DNA of 64,000 bases from Streptomyces sp. DT2A-34 (GCF_030499515.1 NZ_JASTWJ010000001.1:2584001-2648000), one strand, 5' to 3'. Counted from the first letter of the stretch, positions 1 through 9,573 are shown. Notes: a model not told the origin generated them from the letters alone. A program made the numbers and translations.

Positions 1-1740
1 CGGCTCGCCGTGGTCGGCCTGCTCGCCGACGAGTGCAAGCTCGACTGGTACAGCGGCACGCTCATCCACCGCTCCACCCCGCTGGAGGGCGTGTACGAGC
101 GGTTCGGCGCGGAGCGGGTGGAGTTCGCGGAGGGCGTCGACCGCATCCTGCTGAAGACCTCGGCCGGAACCTTCCTGCACGTCCCCGAGGCGGACGCCGA
201 CGACGAGGTGCGCGGCGCCGAGGGCGCCCTCGACCCGGCCCTGCTCGCCGGCCGCACCGACCTGCCGCCGCTCACCACCGACCCGACCGGCACCGAGTTC
301 GCGCTCGTCGACTGGGGCCAGGACGTGCTGACCCTGCGCGCCCCCGACGGCCGCTACCTCTCGGTCGCCGAGGACGGCCGGGTCCGCGCCTCCGCCGACC
401 AGCCCGGAGGCTGGGTCGTCCAGGAGACATTCCGCCTGGAACCCCATGAGAACGGACACCTCCTCCGGCATCTCGGCACGGGTCGCCACGTCTCAGTCGC
501 CGCCGACGGCGTGCGGGTTGCCGAAGCGAATCCGGAAATCTTCGAGATCATCGTCGTCGAAAGCGGCGAGGACGCAGTGACCAGGGTCACCTCGCAGGCG
601 GACGTGGTCCTGGTGGTCGCGGGCAACGACCCGCACATCAACGGCCGCGAGACCGAGGACCGTACGACGCTCGCCCTCCCCGCCCACCAGGAGCGCCTGC
701 TGCGCGCCGCCCGCGCGGCCAACCCGAACACGGTGCTGGCGCTGGTGTCGGCGTACCCCTACGCCGTCGACCCGGCCGCCCTCCCGGCGATCCTCTGGAT
801 GTCCCACGGCGGCCAGGCGGCCGGCACCGCCCTCGCCCGCGTCCTGGCCGGCGACGTCTCCCCCGCCGGCCGCCTCCCGCAGACCTGGTACGCCGACGAC
901 GCCGACCTGCCCGACCTCCTCGACTACGACGTGATCGGCGGCCGCCAGACCTACCTGTACTTCGAGGGGACCCCGCTGTTCCCGTTCGGCCACGGCCTGT
1001 CCTACGCGACCTTCTCCTACGCCGGCCTGGAGATCCGCGTGACGGACGACACGCTGCACGTCTCCTTCACGGTCACCAACACCGGTGACGTGCCGGCCGA
1101 CGAGGTCGCCCAGCTCTACACCCGTGCCGTGGAACCGACGGTGCCGCGCCCGCGACGGGAGCTGGTGGCGCACAGCCGGGTGCGGCTGGAGCCCGGCGAG
1201 CAGACGACGCTGACCTTCGAAGTCCCCTTGTCGTCCTTCGGCTTCTGGGACGTGGCGCGGGGCGGATGGCGCCGCGAGCCGGGCCCGTACGAGATCCTGG
1301 CCGGCGCCTCCAGCGAGGACATCCGGCTGCGCACGACCGTGCTCCTGGACGGCGAGGCGCCCGCACCGCGTCCGGTCCTCCGACGCGGCCTGGACGCGGC
1401 CGACTTCGACGAGCAGAGCGGCGTGGCGATCGTCGACCGCACGAAGGCGTCGGGTGACGCGGTGACACCGGCGCAGGGCAGGTCGGGCGAACTGGTCTAC
1501 CGGGGCTGCGACTTCGAAGGCGGCGTCACGGCGGTGACGGCGACCGTGTCCGGCGACGGCGTGGTCGAGGTGTCGCTGGACGGGGGCGCGGTGCTCGCCG
1601 TACTGACGTCCCAGGCGCCGGACGGGAGCCCGTACGACTACTCGACGCAGCGCGCCGAGATCATCGCCGAGGGCGTCCGGGACGTCCACCTCAGGCTGCG
1701 CGGCCCGGTGCGGCTCGCGCACGTCGGCTTCTCCGGTTGA
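1..1740 (+). CDS. Glycoside hydrolase family 3 protein, C-terminal part (partial)
   Basis: The reading frame is open from the first base, so the gene starts upstream; about 579 residues are visible. It begins inside the GH3 C-terminal (alpha/beta sandwich) domain. That domain resumes at fragment residues ~195-300, with the family-typical run GNDPHINGRETEDRTTL and later SHGGQAAG and PFGHGLSYATF. Between the two halves lies an inserted segment (~residues 95-190) rich in RYLSV/RHVSV-type repeats, like a fascin/beta-trefoil sugar-binding module. A fibronectin III-like domain follows (~335-440), then a C-terminal beta-rich, CBM-like region. The family hydrolyses beta-linked glucosides or xylosides; substrate and cell location cannot be told because the catalytic domain is outside the window. 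A strong terminator follows. Confidence 0.85.
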   Translation, partial: RLAVVGLLADECKLDWYSGTLIHRSTPLEGVYERFGAERVEFAEGVDRILLKTSAGTFLHVPEADADDEVRGAEGALDPALLAGRTDLPPLTTDPTGTEFALVDWGQDVLTLRAPDGRYLSVAEDGRVRASADQPGGWVVQETFRLEPHENGHLLRHLGTGRHVSVAADGVRVAEANPEIFEIIVVESGEDAVTRVTSQADVVLVVAGNDPHINGRETEDRTTLALPAHQERLLRAARAANPNTVLALVSAYPYAVDPAALPAILWMSHGGQAAGTALARVLAGDVSPAGRLPQTWYADDADLPDLLDYDVIGGRQTYLYFEGTPLFPFGHGLSYATFSYAGLEIRVTDDTLHVSFTVTNTGDVPADEVAQLYTRAVEPTVPRPRRELVAHSRVRLEPGEQTTLTFEVPLSSFGFWDVARGGWRREPGPYEILAGASSEDIRLRTTVLLDGEAPAPRPVLRRGLDAADFDEQSGVAIVDRTKASGDAVTPAQGRSGELVYRGCDFEGGVTAVTATVSGDGVVEVSLDGGAVLAVLTSQAPDGSPYDYSTQRAEIIAEGVRDVHLRLRGPVRLAHVGFSG

Positions 1741-1765
1741 GGGTCCGGAAGAGGCCGACGCAAAG

Positions 1766-1805
1766 AAGGGGCCCGGCACCGGAAGGCATCGGTGCCGGGC
1801 CCCTT
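1766..1805. terminator. Rho-independent-type hairpin terminator
   Basis: A 14-bp perfect GC stem (1768-1781 with 1790-1803) around an 8-nt loop, extended by two A:T pairs and followed by TTT. It sits between the converging ends of the GH3 gene and the aldehyde dehydrogenase, so it can stop transcription from both sides. Confidence 0.85.
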
Positions 1806-1838
1806 TCGGAAAGCCTAACTGAAAATGGATCCCATTTA

Positions 1839-3299
1839 CTAGAGAGCGAGACCGGTGAGGACCAGCACCCGCTCGTAGGTGTAGTCGTCCATCGCGAACC
1901 TCACGCCCTCACGCCCCACACCGGACTGCTTGGCACCGCCGTACGGCATCTGGTCGGCGCGGTAGGAGGGCACGTCGCCGATGACGACGCCGCCGACCTC
2001 AAGGGCGCGGTGGGCGCGGAAGGCGACCTGGAGGTCGTGCGTGAAGACGCCCGCCTGGAGGCCGTACTTGGAGTCGTTGACGGCGGCGAAGGCCTCGGCC
2101 TCGCCGTCGACCTTCCGCACGGTGAGGACGGGCCCGAAGACCTCCTCGCAGGAGAGGGTCGTGTCGGCCGGTACGTCGGTGAGGACGGTCGGCGCGTAGG
2201 AGGCGCCGTCACGCTTGCCGCCGGTGAGGAGGCCCGCGCCGGCGTCGACGGCCTCCCGCACCCACGCCTCGACGCGCTTGGCGGCGTCCTCGCTGACCAG
2301 CGGCCCGACGTCGGTCGCGTCGTCGCTCGGGTCGCCGGTGACCTGGGCCTCGACGGCGGCGACGATACGCGGCAGGAGCCGGTCGTACACGGACGCGTCC
2401 GCGATCACCCGCTGCACGGAGATGCAGGACTGGCCGCCCTGGTAGTTGGAGAAGGTCGCGATGCGGGTGGCGGCCCAGTCGAGGTCCGCGTCGGAGGCGT
2501 AGTCGCCGAGCACGACGGCCGCGCCGTTGCCACCCAGCTCCAGGGTGCAGTGCTTGCGCGGCACCGAGTCCATGATCGCGTAGCCGACCTTCTCGGAGCC
2601 GGTGAAGGAGATCACGGGCAGCCGCGGGTCCTGGACGAGCGCGGGCATACGGTCGTTGGGCACCGGGAGGATGCTCCACGAGCCGGCCGGAAGGTCGGTC
2701 TCGGCGAGGAGCTCACCGATGACGAGCCCGGAGAGCGGGGTGGCCGGGGCGGGCTTCAGGATGATCGGCGCGCCGGCGGCGATGGCCGGGGCGATCTTGT
2801 GGGCGCACAGGTTCAGCGGGAAGTTGAACGGGGCGATGCCCAGGACGACGCCCTTGGGGAAGCGCCGGGTGAGGGCGAGGCGCCCCTGACCGCCGAGGTC
2901 GGTGTCGAGCCGCTGGGCCTCTCCCCCGTTGAACCGCCGGGCCTCCTCGGCCGCGAACCGGAAGACGGACACGGCACGGCCGACCTCGCCTCGGGCCCAC
3001 TTCATCGGCTTGCCGTTCTCGGCGGAGATCAGCCGGGCGATCTCCTCGGTGCGCTCGACGAGCCGCCTGCTGACGTGGTCGAGGGCCGCGGCCCGCACGT
3101 GGGCCGGCGTCGCGGCGAAGTCCTCGCGGACGGCGTACGCGGCGGCCACGGCCTCCTCGATCTGCGCGTCCGTCGGCACACTGACCTTGCCGACGGCCCG
3201 CCCGTCCCACGGGGAGGTGACATCGAAGGTGTCCTCGCCGCTGACCTGGCGGCCGGCGATCCAGAAGGCGTGGGTGGCTGCCACATTGTCCGTTGGCAT
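1839..3299 (-). CDS. NAD(P)-dependent aldehyde dehydrogenase
   Basis: 486 residues, normal for the ALDH superfamily. The catalytic cysteine is Cys292 in GGQSCIS. The cofactor/active-site glutamate lies in LELGGN, and APFNFPLN, FTGSEKVG and EVFGPVL are all present. The ATG at 3299 was chosen over an upstream in-frame start at 3467 because GGGAA lies just upstream and the extra 56 residues are low-complexity Arg/Pro/Thr sequence. It oxidises an aldehyde to the acid, possibly a semialdehyde, since a GABA aminotransferase and a PucR regulator are close by. The next gene on the same strand, the PucR regulator, ends 278 bp upstream with a hairpin repeat between, so the two are probably not tightly co-transcribed. 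The exact substrate cannot be read from the sequence. Confidence 0.85.
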   Translation of the reverse strand: MPTDNVAATHAFWIAGRQVSGEDTFDVTSPWDGRAVGKVSVPTDAQIEEAVAAAYAVREDFAATPAHVRAAALDHVSRRLVERTEEIARLISAENGKPMKWARGEVGRAVSVFRFAAEEARRFNGGEAQRLDTDLGGQGRLALTRRFPKGVVLGIAPFNFPLNLCAHKIAPAIAAGAPIILKPAPATPLSGLVIGELLAETDLPAGSWSILPVPNDRMPALVQDPRLPVISFTGSEKVGYAIMDSVPRKHCTLELGGNGAAVVLGDYASDADLDWAATRIATFSNYQGGQSCISVQRVIADASVYDRLLPRIVAAVEAQVTGDPSDDATDVGPLVSEDAAKRVEAWVREAVDAGAGLLTGGKRDGASYAPTVLTDVPADTTLSCEEVFGPVLTVRKVDGEAEAFAAVNDSKYGLQAGVFTHDLQVAFRAHRALEVGGVVIGDVPSYRADQMPYGGAKQSGVGREGVRFAMDDYTYERVLVLTGLAL

Positions 3300-3438
3300 G
3301 TCGATTTCCCGGCCCTTCCGCGTTGGGGGTGTCCTGGTGTGTCGGGGTCCACGGTAGGGGTGCCGGGGCGGAGGGGCGCTTGTCCGGGGTGGAGTGGTGG
3401 GGGTTGGGGGGTGCGCCGGTTTGGCGGGGTGGGTGGTG

Positions 3439-3541
3439 CTCCTCAAACGCCGGAGGGGCTGACGCACTCAGCCCGTCCGGCGTTTGAGGACGAGGCCCGT
3501 TCAGGGCCGAAGCGGGGGTCTGGGGGCGCAGCCCCCAGGGG
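3439..3541. repeat. Dispersed hairpin repeat, family A, copy 1
   Basis: A 20-bp-class imperfect stem-loop (3442-3462 with 3468-3487; arms begin CTCAAACGCCGGA and end CCGGCGTTTGAG), followed by a second hairpin (3520-3527 with 3531-3538). A near-identical copy lies at 20732-20834. Here it sits at the 3' end of the PucR gene, which suits a terminator or REP-like role. Confidence 0.8.
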
Positions 3542-3576
3542 ACGGGAATGGGTAGGGGCGGCGGGGGCGAAACCCC

Positions 3577-5256
3577 CTACTCCGCCGACGTCGCCTTCAA
3601 CGCCAGCCAAAGCTCCATCCGCACATCCGCGTCATCCAGCGACCGCCCCAGAATCTCCTCCACCCGCCGCATCCGATACCGCAACGTATGCCGATGCACC
3701 CCCAGATCCGCGGCCGCCGCATCCCACTGCCCGTGCCGCGACAACCACGCCCGCAGCGAGGCCACCAGATCCCCCCGCCCCGTCGCGTCATGCTCGTGCA
3801 GCGCCCGCAGCAACCCGTCCGCGAACGCCTTCACCGCATCGTCCGCGAGCAACGGCAACACCGACCCCGCCGCCAGCTGCTCATGCTCCACACACACCCG
3901 CCCCCGCCGCCGAGCCACCGACAGGGCCTGCGCGGCCTGCTTGTACGCCGCCGCGGCGGCGATGGGCCCGGCCGGCGCCGAGAGCCCCACGACCAGCTCG
4001 TCCTGGTCGGCGCCCACCGCCTGCTCGGACACGTCCCCCGCCCGCGCCCCCTCCAACGCCTCCGCGTACTTCGCGCACGCCGCCACCGCCGCACCCCCGT
4101 CCGCGGCGAGCACCACGAGCCGCGCCGCCTCGCCCTCCCCCTCCGGCACGACGAGCACCGCCTCCCCGGCCCGAGCCGCCGCGGACTCCACGATCTCGGT
4201 GAGGGTGCCCAGCGGATCGCCGTTCGTGTCGGACGCGGCGGCCAGCACCGCGGCGGACGCATCGGTGAGCGCCACCCGCGCCCCCGAGTCCACGACCCGC
4301 GCCGCCGACACCGACGCCGCCTCGGCGACGATCACCCGGAAGGGCGCGTCCAGGAGTTCGCCGTACAGGTCTCCCGCCACGGCCCGCGCATGGTCCGGCT
4401 CCCCGGCGAGCAGCATGCGCAGCACCGCCGCGCCCACCCGCTGCTCGGCCGCGTGCAGCGACCGCGACCGCTCGGTCGTCAGCGTCAGCAGGGCGATCGC
4501 CGAGTGGACGGCGTACCGCTCCGCCGTGCCCGGCGCCGCCGCCGTCCCCACGGCCAGCGCCGCCCGCGGCCGGCGCCCCGTGCCCAGGGAGTGCAGCTCG
4601 ACCCGGTCCTCGTGCTCCGGCCCGCCGACCACGGACGACGCCGGCGCTGGCCGCTCCCGCAGCCGCTCCACGTCCGCGGTGAGGCGCGCCGCCCGCCGCC
4701 CCGCCCACTCGGGCGCCGTCGCGACCACGGCACCGGACGCGTCGTACAGTGCCGCCCAGCCGTCCACCTGGGACGCCAGCGCGGCCAGCAGCCCCTCCGG
4801 CCCGGCGGTCAACGCCTGCTTCGTCAGCTCCCGTTGCGCCGCGAACCCCGCCGTCACCGCCCGGTACTGGTCCGCCGCGATCGCGGCCGACACGGCCTTG
4901 CTGATGGCGAGGAACGGCGTGCGGCGCGGCACCTCCAGCAGCGGCAGGCCCTCCGCCTCGGCCGCGTCGACCAGTGCCGTGGGAATGTCCTCGTAGTTGA
5001 CGCCGACCGCGAAGCCGAGCCCGACCACGCCCGCACCGACGAGGCGCCGCACATAGCGCCGCATCGCCTCGGGGTTCTCCGCGTCCAGCTTGAGCGCGGT
5101 GATCAGCAGCAGCTCACCGCCCTCCATGTAGGGGACGGGGTCGGCGAGCTCACTGACGTGCGCCCAGCGCACGGGCACGTCGAGGCGGTCCTCGCCCGCC
5201 CGCACGGTCAGCTTGAGCGCGGAGTGGTGGACGAGCGAGGCGAGCGTCGGGGGCAT
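3577..5256 (-). CDS. PucR-family transcriptional regulator
   Basis: 559 residues. The N-terminal ~125 residues match the PucR ligand/sensor domain (ADPVPYMEGGELLLITALKL). The C-terminal ~60 residues are the PucR-type helix-turn-helix (LSRHGQWDAAAADLGVHRHTLRYRMRRVEEI). The middle is a GGDEF-like regulatory region typical of the family. AAGG lies about 6 nt before the ATG. Such regulators usually control nearby catabolic genes for purines, GABA or other nitrogen compounds. Its neighbours, an aldehyde dehydrogenase and a GABA aminotransferase, suggest amine/GABA-type control, but this is inference. The upstream region carries an unusual 9-bp repeat array. Confidence 0.85.
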   Translation of the reverse strand: MPPTLASLVHHSALKLTVRAGEDRLDVPVRWAHVSELADPVPYMEGGELLLITALKLDAENPEAMRRYVRRLVGAGVVGLGFAVGVNYEDIPTALVDAAEAEGLPLLEVPRRTPFLAISKAVSAAIAADQYRAVTAGFAAQRELTKQALTAGPEGLLAALASQVDGWAALYDASGAVVATAPEWAGRRAARLTADVERLRERPAPASSVVGGPEHEDRVELHSLGTGRRPRAALAVGTAAAPGTAERYAVHSAIALLTLTTERSRSLHAAEQRVGAAVLRMLLAGEPDHARAVAGDLYGELLDAPFRVIVAEAASVSAARVVDSGARVALTDASAAVLAAASDTNGDPLGTLTEIVESAAARAGEAVLVVPEGEGEAARLVVLAADGGAAVAACAKYAEALEGARAGDVSEQAVGADQDELVVGLSAPAGPIAAAAAYKQAAQALSVARRRGRVCVEHEQLAAGSVLPLLADDAVKAFADGLLRALHEHDATGRGDLVASLRAWLSRHGQWDAAAADLGVHRHTLRYRMRRVEEILGRSLDDADVRMELWLALKATSAE

Positions 5257-5274
5257 GAGGCCTTCACTATCGAG

Positions 5275-5361
5275 GTGATCGGTGTGATCGCTATCGAGGT
5301 GATCGCTGTGATCGGTGTGACCAGCGCGATCACGGTGATCATCTGTGTGATCCCTGTGATC
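5275..5361. repeat. 9-bp repeat array (GTGATC units) upstream of the PucR gene
   Basis: Nine GTGATC-like hexamers begin at 5275, 5284, 5299, 5308, 5317, 5326, 5335, 5347 and 5356. Most steps are exactly 9 bp; two are 15 and 12. Two units vary (GTGACC, GCGATC). The array occupies the promoter region of the PucR gene, whose ATG is at 5256. It could be an operator cluster or a slippage-prone spacer. Confidence 0.75.
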
Positions 5362-5444
5362 TTTTAGCCGCCGTGTATGAACGACCTGTGCCGATTCTGC
5401 CTCACCGTACGGTCACCGCGTGCCCTGCCGACCGGAGACCGAGG

Positions 5445-7838
5445 TCAGCCCCGCAGATCCACCAGCAGCGGCGGCGCGTGTTCGCCGTTCACGGTGGTCA
5501 GTGACAGCACCGCATGCCCGGGCGGTACCGAGTGCGCCAGCTCGGAGGCGGACCAGCGTTCCCGTTCGACCTGGCGGACGGTGACGGCTTCCGTGGTCAC
5601 CGCCTTGCCGGTCACCAGCTTGCGCAGGGCGTGCATGGCCCGGGTCATCGGCTGATCGGCGAACACGGTGTGCTGGGCGACGTCCTTGGTCTCCACCCAC
5701 TCGGTGCCCCAGGCGTCGGCGAAACGGCTCCCGTCCCAGGTTGTCACGCCGGACAGAGCCATCCGACAGCCGACGGCCCCGTACAAGGGCCCGTGGAGGG
5801 CCTCCGGCACATCGGAGACCGTGCGGAGCGCGAGCACGACGCCGGCGTTCTGCGAGCGCAGGCGCTGAATCCGCCGAACCGACTCGGGGGTGACGGTGCC
5901 CGTGGCGTCGTCGAGGACAAGACTGACGAAGTGGTCGCGTGATCCTGCCCGTGCGACCTCGGCGAACTGGGCCAGCACAAGCCTGGTGATCAGGCGGGAG
6001 ACCTCCTCGTGACCACGCTCGGGCAGGTCGATACGGACACGCAAGGCGTGGTGGGCGACAGCTCGCAGCGAGAACGGACGGTTCGTGCCGCTGCCGGAGC
6101 CGAAGAAGTCGGCGAAGGCGGGCCGGTCCAGCAGGGCGAGCCGGTCGGCGAGCACCGGACCGGGGTCACCGGGGGCGCCGGCCTGCCGGATGCGGGCCTC
6201 GACTTCGCGGCGCATCACCGTGTGCCGGTCGTCGGCCAGCCGGGCACGCAGATCGGAGAGTGCCGGCCGGCCCCCTTCCAGCAGGTCCCGCAGCACGGGC
6301 AGGGCAGGGAATCGGCCGTATGCGGCCCGGTAGGGGCCCAGAAGCTGAGCGAGGACGGTGGCGGCGCGCTCGGCACCGACGGTGTCGAGATCCCCGGCCA
6401 GCGCCTCGGCAAGGAACCCGGCCGCCTCGTCGGGGTCTTCGGCGTCCGCGTACGGGTCGAGGTCGTGCGCGGACGCGGGGTCTCCGATGCGCACCACGAC
6501 GTCGTACGACGAGTCCGCCCCGACCGCCGTGCCCGCGGCGCACACCACGACCACCGCGCACCTGCCGGTGAGAGCCTGGAGCGCGAGGGACTCGGCCACC
6601 GGGGCGATGACGTGCCGAGTCTTGCCGGCGCCCGACGGCCCGACGACCAGCAGCGAGGTGCCCAGCGTCTCCGGCCCGAGGGCAGCGCCCACGCCGCCGT
6701 ATGCGGGCGGGGTGCGGTCGGCGGAGGCCCACCGTCCGATGCGCACCTGTCCGGCGAGCAGGTCGTGCCGCGCGGTGCGGCCGGGCAGGTCGCGGTCGCC
6801 GGAGGGGTGGGTGAACGCGGCGCCCCCCTGACGCAGCACCGCGTCGGTGAAGGCGGCCACCCGGCCCTGGTTCCGGGACCGGACCCAGCCGTACTCGATG
6901 CGGGCGCAGTCCACGTCGTTCATCTGCCCGGCGAGCACCTCGGCGGTGAGTACGTCAGCGGCCTGGTGCTGGTCGGCCTCCCGCAGCTCGGGCCATCGGG
7001 CACGGGGCTGTTCGGCGACAGGCGACGGGCCCTGGTCCTGCGCGGCACGACCACGGGCTGCGAGCCAGGCCCGGACCAGAGACCACCAGCCACCGAGCCG
7101 GGCGAAGGGCCACAGGGCGAGGGCGACGACGAGGGTGTGGAGCGCGGTGGCCCATGGCGAGCTGTAGACCTCGTACCCACCGCTGATCAGCACGATGAGG
7201 GAGAACAACGGGCTCACGACGGGCAGGGGATCCCAGCCGACGCCGGGGAAGGCGTCCGGGTAGACGAAGCCCAGGGTGACGAGGGCGCCCAGGGCGGCCA
7301 GCAGGCCACGGGTCGGCTGAGGTTTGCGGCCCACAAGGTGCCGGACGACAGCGGGCCAACTCCCCAGCCGGCCCACCATGTAGACGAGCACGGCGAAGAA
7401 GAGGCCGTTGTACACGTCCAGGGCCTCCACGCCCGGGTACTGCAGTGCCTGGCCCTCGAAGTGCTTGGGCGAGGCCATCGTGCCGCCCCACCACCAGTCT
7501 TCCGGCGTGAAGAGTCGCAGGATCGTGAACTGGTACGGGAGCGCGCCGCGCCGCCAGAAGGACCACACCACAAGCGCCACGACAAGCGGAATCAGCATGC
7601 CGGCGACGGTCGTGGGATTGACCCGCTCCGTGGTCACAGCGGCCTTCGGCATCCGGTATCCGAAGCGCCAGATGCCTGGCCTGGTCTCGGGCCGGGCTTC
7701 GTTCAGCCAGTCAGCCACAGACGTGCCCGGAGCGTGCGTCGGCCGCGGTGGCGCCACGGGGGCCTCCGGTGGCACCGCCGGACGTGGCACAGGCGTCGCG
7801 TGCGTGCCCCGCGCGTCCTGCGTCCCGTCGCTGTCCAT
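5445..7838 (-). CDS. Membrane-anchored P-loop ATPase, TraD/VirD4-like (type IV coupling protein-like)
   Basis: About 797 residues. A proline-rich N-terminus is followed by several hydrophobic segments (around residues 70-95, 125-150, 165-185, 190-235). A cytosolic ATPase then has Walker A GPSGAGKT at ~residue 400 and a Walker B-like SLVLDDATG further on. This layout is that of conjugation/type IV secretion coupling ATPases and related actinobacterial 'ATP/GTP-binding' proteins. The ATG at 7838 follows a G-rich stretch that could serve as ribosome site; an upstream ATG at 7874 has none. No other secretion gene is next to it, so its partner machinery, if any, is elsewhere. It ends 188 bp upstream of the PucR start. 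Confidence 0.7.
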   Translation of the reverse strand: MDSDGTQDARGTHATPVPRPAVPPEAPVAPPRPTHAPGTSVADWLNEARPETRPGIWRFGYRMPKAAVTTERVNPTTVAGMLIPLVVALVVWSFWRRGALPYQFTILRLFTPEDWWWGGTMASPKHFEGQALQYPGVEALDVYNGLFFAVLVYMVGRLGSWPAVVRHLVGRKPQPTRGLLAALGALVTLGFVYPDAFPGVGWDPLPVVSPLFSLIVLISGGYEVYSSPWATALHTLVVALALWPFARLGGWWSLVRAWLAARGRAAQDQGPSPVAEQPRARWPELREADQHQAADVLTAEVLAGQMNDVDCARIEYGWVRSRNQGRVAAFTDAVLRQGGAAFTHPSGDRDLPGRTARHDLLAGQVRIGRWASADRTPPAYGGVGAALGPETLGTSLLVVGPSGAGKTRHVIAPVAESLALQALTGRCAVVVVCAAGTAVGADSSYDVVVRIGDPASAHDLDPYADAEDPDEAAGFLAEALAGDLDTVGAERAATVLAQLLGPYRAAYGRFPALPVLRDLLEGGRPALSDLRARLADDRHTVMRREVEARIRQAGAPGDPGPVLADRLALLDRPAFADFFGSGSGTNRPFSLRAVAHHALRVRIDLPERGHEEVSRLITRLVLAQFAEVARAGSRDHFVSLVLDDATGTVTPESVRRIQRLRSQNAGVVLALRTVSDVPEALHGPLYGAVGCRMALSGVTTWDGSRFADAWGTEWVETKDVAQHTVFADQPMTRAMHALRKLVTGKAVTTEAVTVRQVERERWSASELAHSVPPGHAVLSLTTVNGEHAPPLLVDLRG

Positions 7839-8124
7839 CGCCCTTGCCCCCTGAGCAGCCGTTCCGTCCACCATCAGCGAGCCAATCTAACGCCCTCTCC
7901 TGGGGAGTTCACCGCTTACGCGGCCGACGGAGCGGACCGAGGTGCTCCGGATCTCGTCACGGCCTGCCCCACCGGCGCGTAACCTCCGCCGGCGCGTCGC
8001 TATGTCCACCACGGACAACCGGACGCGCTGACAACGCCCACATGGAGCATGCCCACCCCCCACTGCCCGCCCTAGCCTGCGAAAAAGAGAAGACAAGCGT
8101 CCGCAACACCCCCAGGAGCCCCTC

Positions 8125-9459
8125 ATGAGCGCACTTCCGCAGGAGCGCCGCGTCGTCACCGCCATCCCCGGCCCGAAGTCGCTGGAGCTGCAGGCCCGTC
8201 GTACCGCCGCGGTCGCGCAGGGCGTGGGCTCCGTGCTGCCCGTCTTCACGGCGCGTGCGGGCGGCGGCATCATCGAGGACGTCGACGGCAACCGCCTGAT
8301 CGACTTCGGCTCGGGCATCGCGGTGACATCCGTCGGCGCGTCCGCCGAGGCTGTCGTACGCCGGGCCTCCGCGCAGCTCGCCGACTTCACCCACACCTGT
8401 TTCATGGTCACGCCGTACGAGGGTTACGTGGAGGTCGCCGAGGCCCTCGCCGAGCTCACCCCGGGTGACCACGCCAAGAAGTCCGCGCTGTTCAACTCCG
8501 GCGCCGAGGCCGTCGAGAACGCCGTCAAGATCGCCCGTGCGTACACCAAGCGCCAGGCCGTCGTCGTCTTCGACCACGGCTACCACGGCCGTACGAACCT
8601 CACGATGGCGCTGACCGCGAAGAACATGCCGTACAAGCACGGCTTCGGCCCGTTCGCGCCCGAGGTCTACCGGGTGCCGGTGGCCTACGGCTACCGCTGG
8701 CCGACCGGCCCGGAGAACGCGGGTCCGGAGGCCGCCGCGCAGGCCATCGACCAGATCTCGAAGCAGGTCGGCGCGGAGAACGTCGCCGCGATCATCATCG
8801 AGCCGGTCCTCGGCGAGGGCGGCTTCATCGAGCCGGCCAAGGGCTTCCTGCCGGCCATCAGCAAGTTCGCCTCGGACAACGGCATCGTCTTCGTCGCCGA
8901 CGAGATCCAGTCCGGCTTCTGCCGTACGGGTCAGTGGTTCGCGTGCGAGGACGAGGGCATCGTGCCCGACCTGATCACGACCGCGAAGGGCATCGCCGGC
9001 GGCCTCCCGCTCGCCGCCGTGACCGGCCGCGCCGAGATCATGGACGCAGCGCACGCGGGCGGCCTGGGCGGCACGTACGGCGGCAACCCGGTCGCGTGTG
9101 CCGGTGCGCTGGGCTCCATCGAGACGATGAAGGAGCTCGACCTCAACGCCAGGGCGAAGAACATCGAGGCGATCATGAAGGCCCGCCTCACCGCCATGGC
9201 CGAGAAGTTCGACATCGTCGGTGAGGTGCGGGGCCGGGGCGCCATGATCGCCATCGAGCTGGTCAAGGACCGCGCCACCAAGGAGCCGAACCCGGAGGCA
9301 ACCGCCGCGCTCGCCAAGGCCTGCCACGCCGAGGGCCTGCTGGTCCTGACCTGTGGCACCTACGGCAACGTGCTGCGGTTCCTGCCCCCGCTGGTCATCG
9401 GCGAGGACCTGCTGAACGAGGGCCTCGACATCATCGAGCAGGCCTTCGCCCGCATCTGA
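8125..9459 (+). CDS. gabT: 4-aminobutyrate aminotransferase (class III, PLP-dependent)
   Basis: 444 residues, standard length. AGGAG lies 7 nt before the ATG. Class III aminotransferase marks are clear: FNSGAEAVENAVKIAR, VVVFDHGYHGRTN, the Asp of FVADEIQSGF, and the PLP lysine at residue 288 in TTAKGIAGGLPLAAV. It moves the amino group of GABA to 2-oxoglutarate, giving succinate semialdehyde and glutamate. A second class III aminotransferase is at 53055-54428. It is transcribed away from the ATPase at 5445-7838; a hairpin after its end probably stops transcription. Confidence 0.9.
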   Translation: MSALPQERRVVTAIPGPKSLELQARRTAAVAQGVGSVLPVFTARAGGGIIEDVDGNRLIDFGSGIAVTSVGASAEAVVRRASAQLADFTHTCFMVTPYEGYVEVAEALAELTPGDHAKKSALFNSGAEAVENAVKIARAYTKRQAVVVFDHGYHGRTNLTMALTAKNMPYKHGFGPFAPEVYRVPVAYGYRWPTGPENAGPEAAAQAIDQISKQVGAENVAAIIIEPVLGEGGFIEPAKGFLPAISKFASDNGIVFVADEIQSGFCRTGQWFACEDEGIVPDLITTAKGIAGGLPLAAVTGRAEIMDAAHAGGLGGTYGGNPVACAGALGSIETMKELDLNARAKNIEAIMKARLTAMAEKFDIVGEVRGRGAMIAIELVKDRATKEPNPEATAALAKACHAEGLLVLTCGTYGNVLRFLPPLVIGEDLLNEGLDIIEQAFARI

Positions 9460-9533
9460 GGCCACAGCAAAACCACTGGGATCACGGAAAAACCACTGGT
9501 GAGCGCCGGTCGACCGGCCCGGTAACCCCATCC

Positions 9534-9573
9534 GCCCCACCCCTCACCCCGCCCGCGGTTCCGGGGGTGGGGC
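9534..9573. terminator. Hairpin after gabT
   Basis: A 9-bp stem (GCCCCACCC at 9534-9542 with GGGTGGGGC at 9565-9573) with a GC-rich loop, 75 bp after the gabT stop. The T-tract is poor, as usual in Streptomyces. Confidence 0.5.

Noticed and set aside
1737..4202. Long open frames antisense to known genes here and at 3688-5367, 6009-7982, 7957-9540, 14153-16033, 18521-19969, 32386-33756 and 54202-56697
   Set aside because: They lie fully opposite genes with clear domains, are rich in Arg/Ala/Gly/Pro, lack ribosome sites and are the expected by-product of high third-position GC.
5275..5361. Possible CRISPR array
   Set aside because: The unit is only 9 bp with no spacers of constant length and no cas genes nearby.
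9469..9500. Two copies of AAAACCACTGG after gabT as an operator
   Set aside because: Only two short copies in a 3' region; no link to a promoter.
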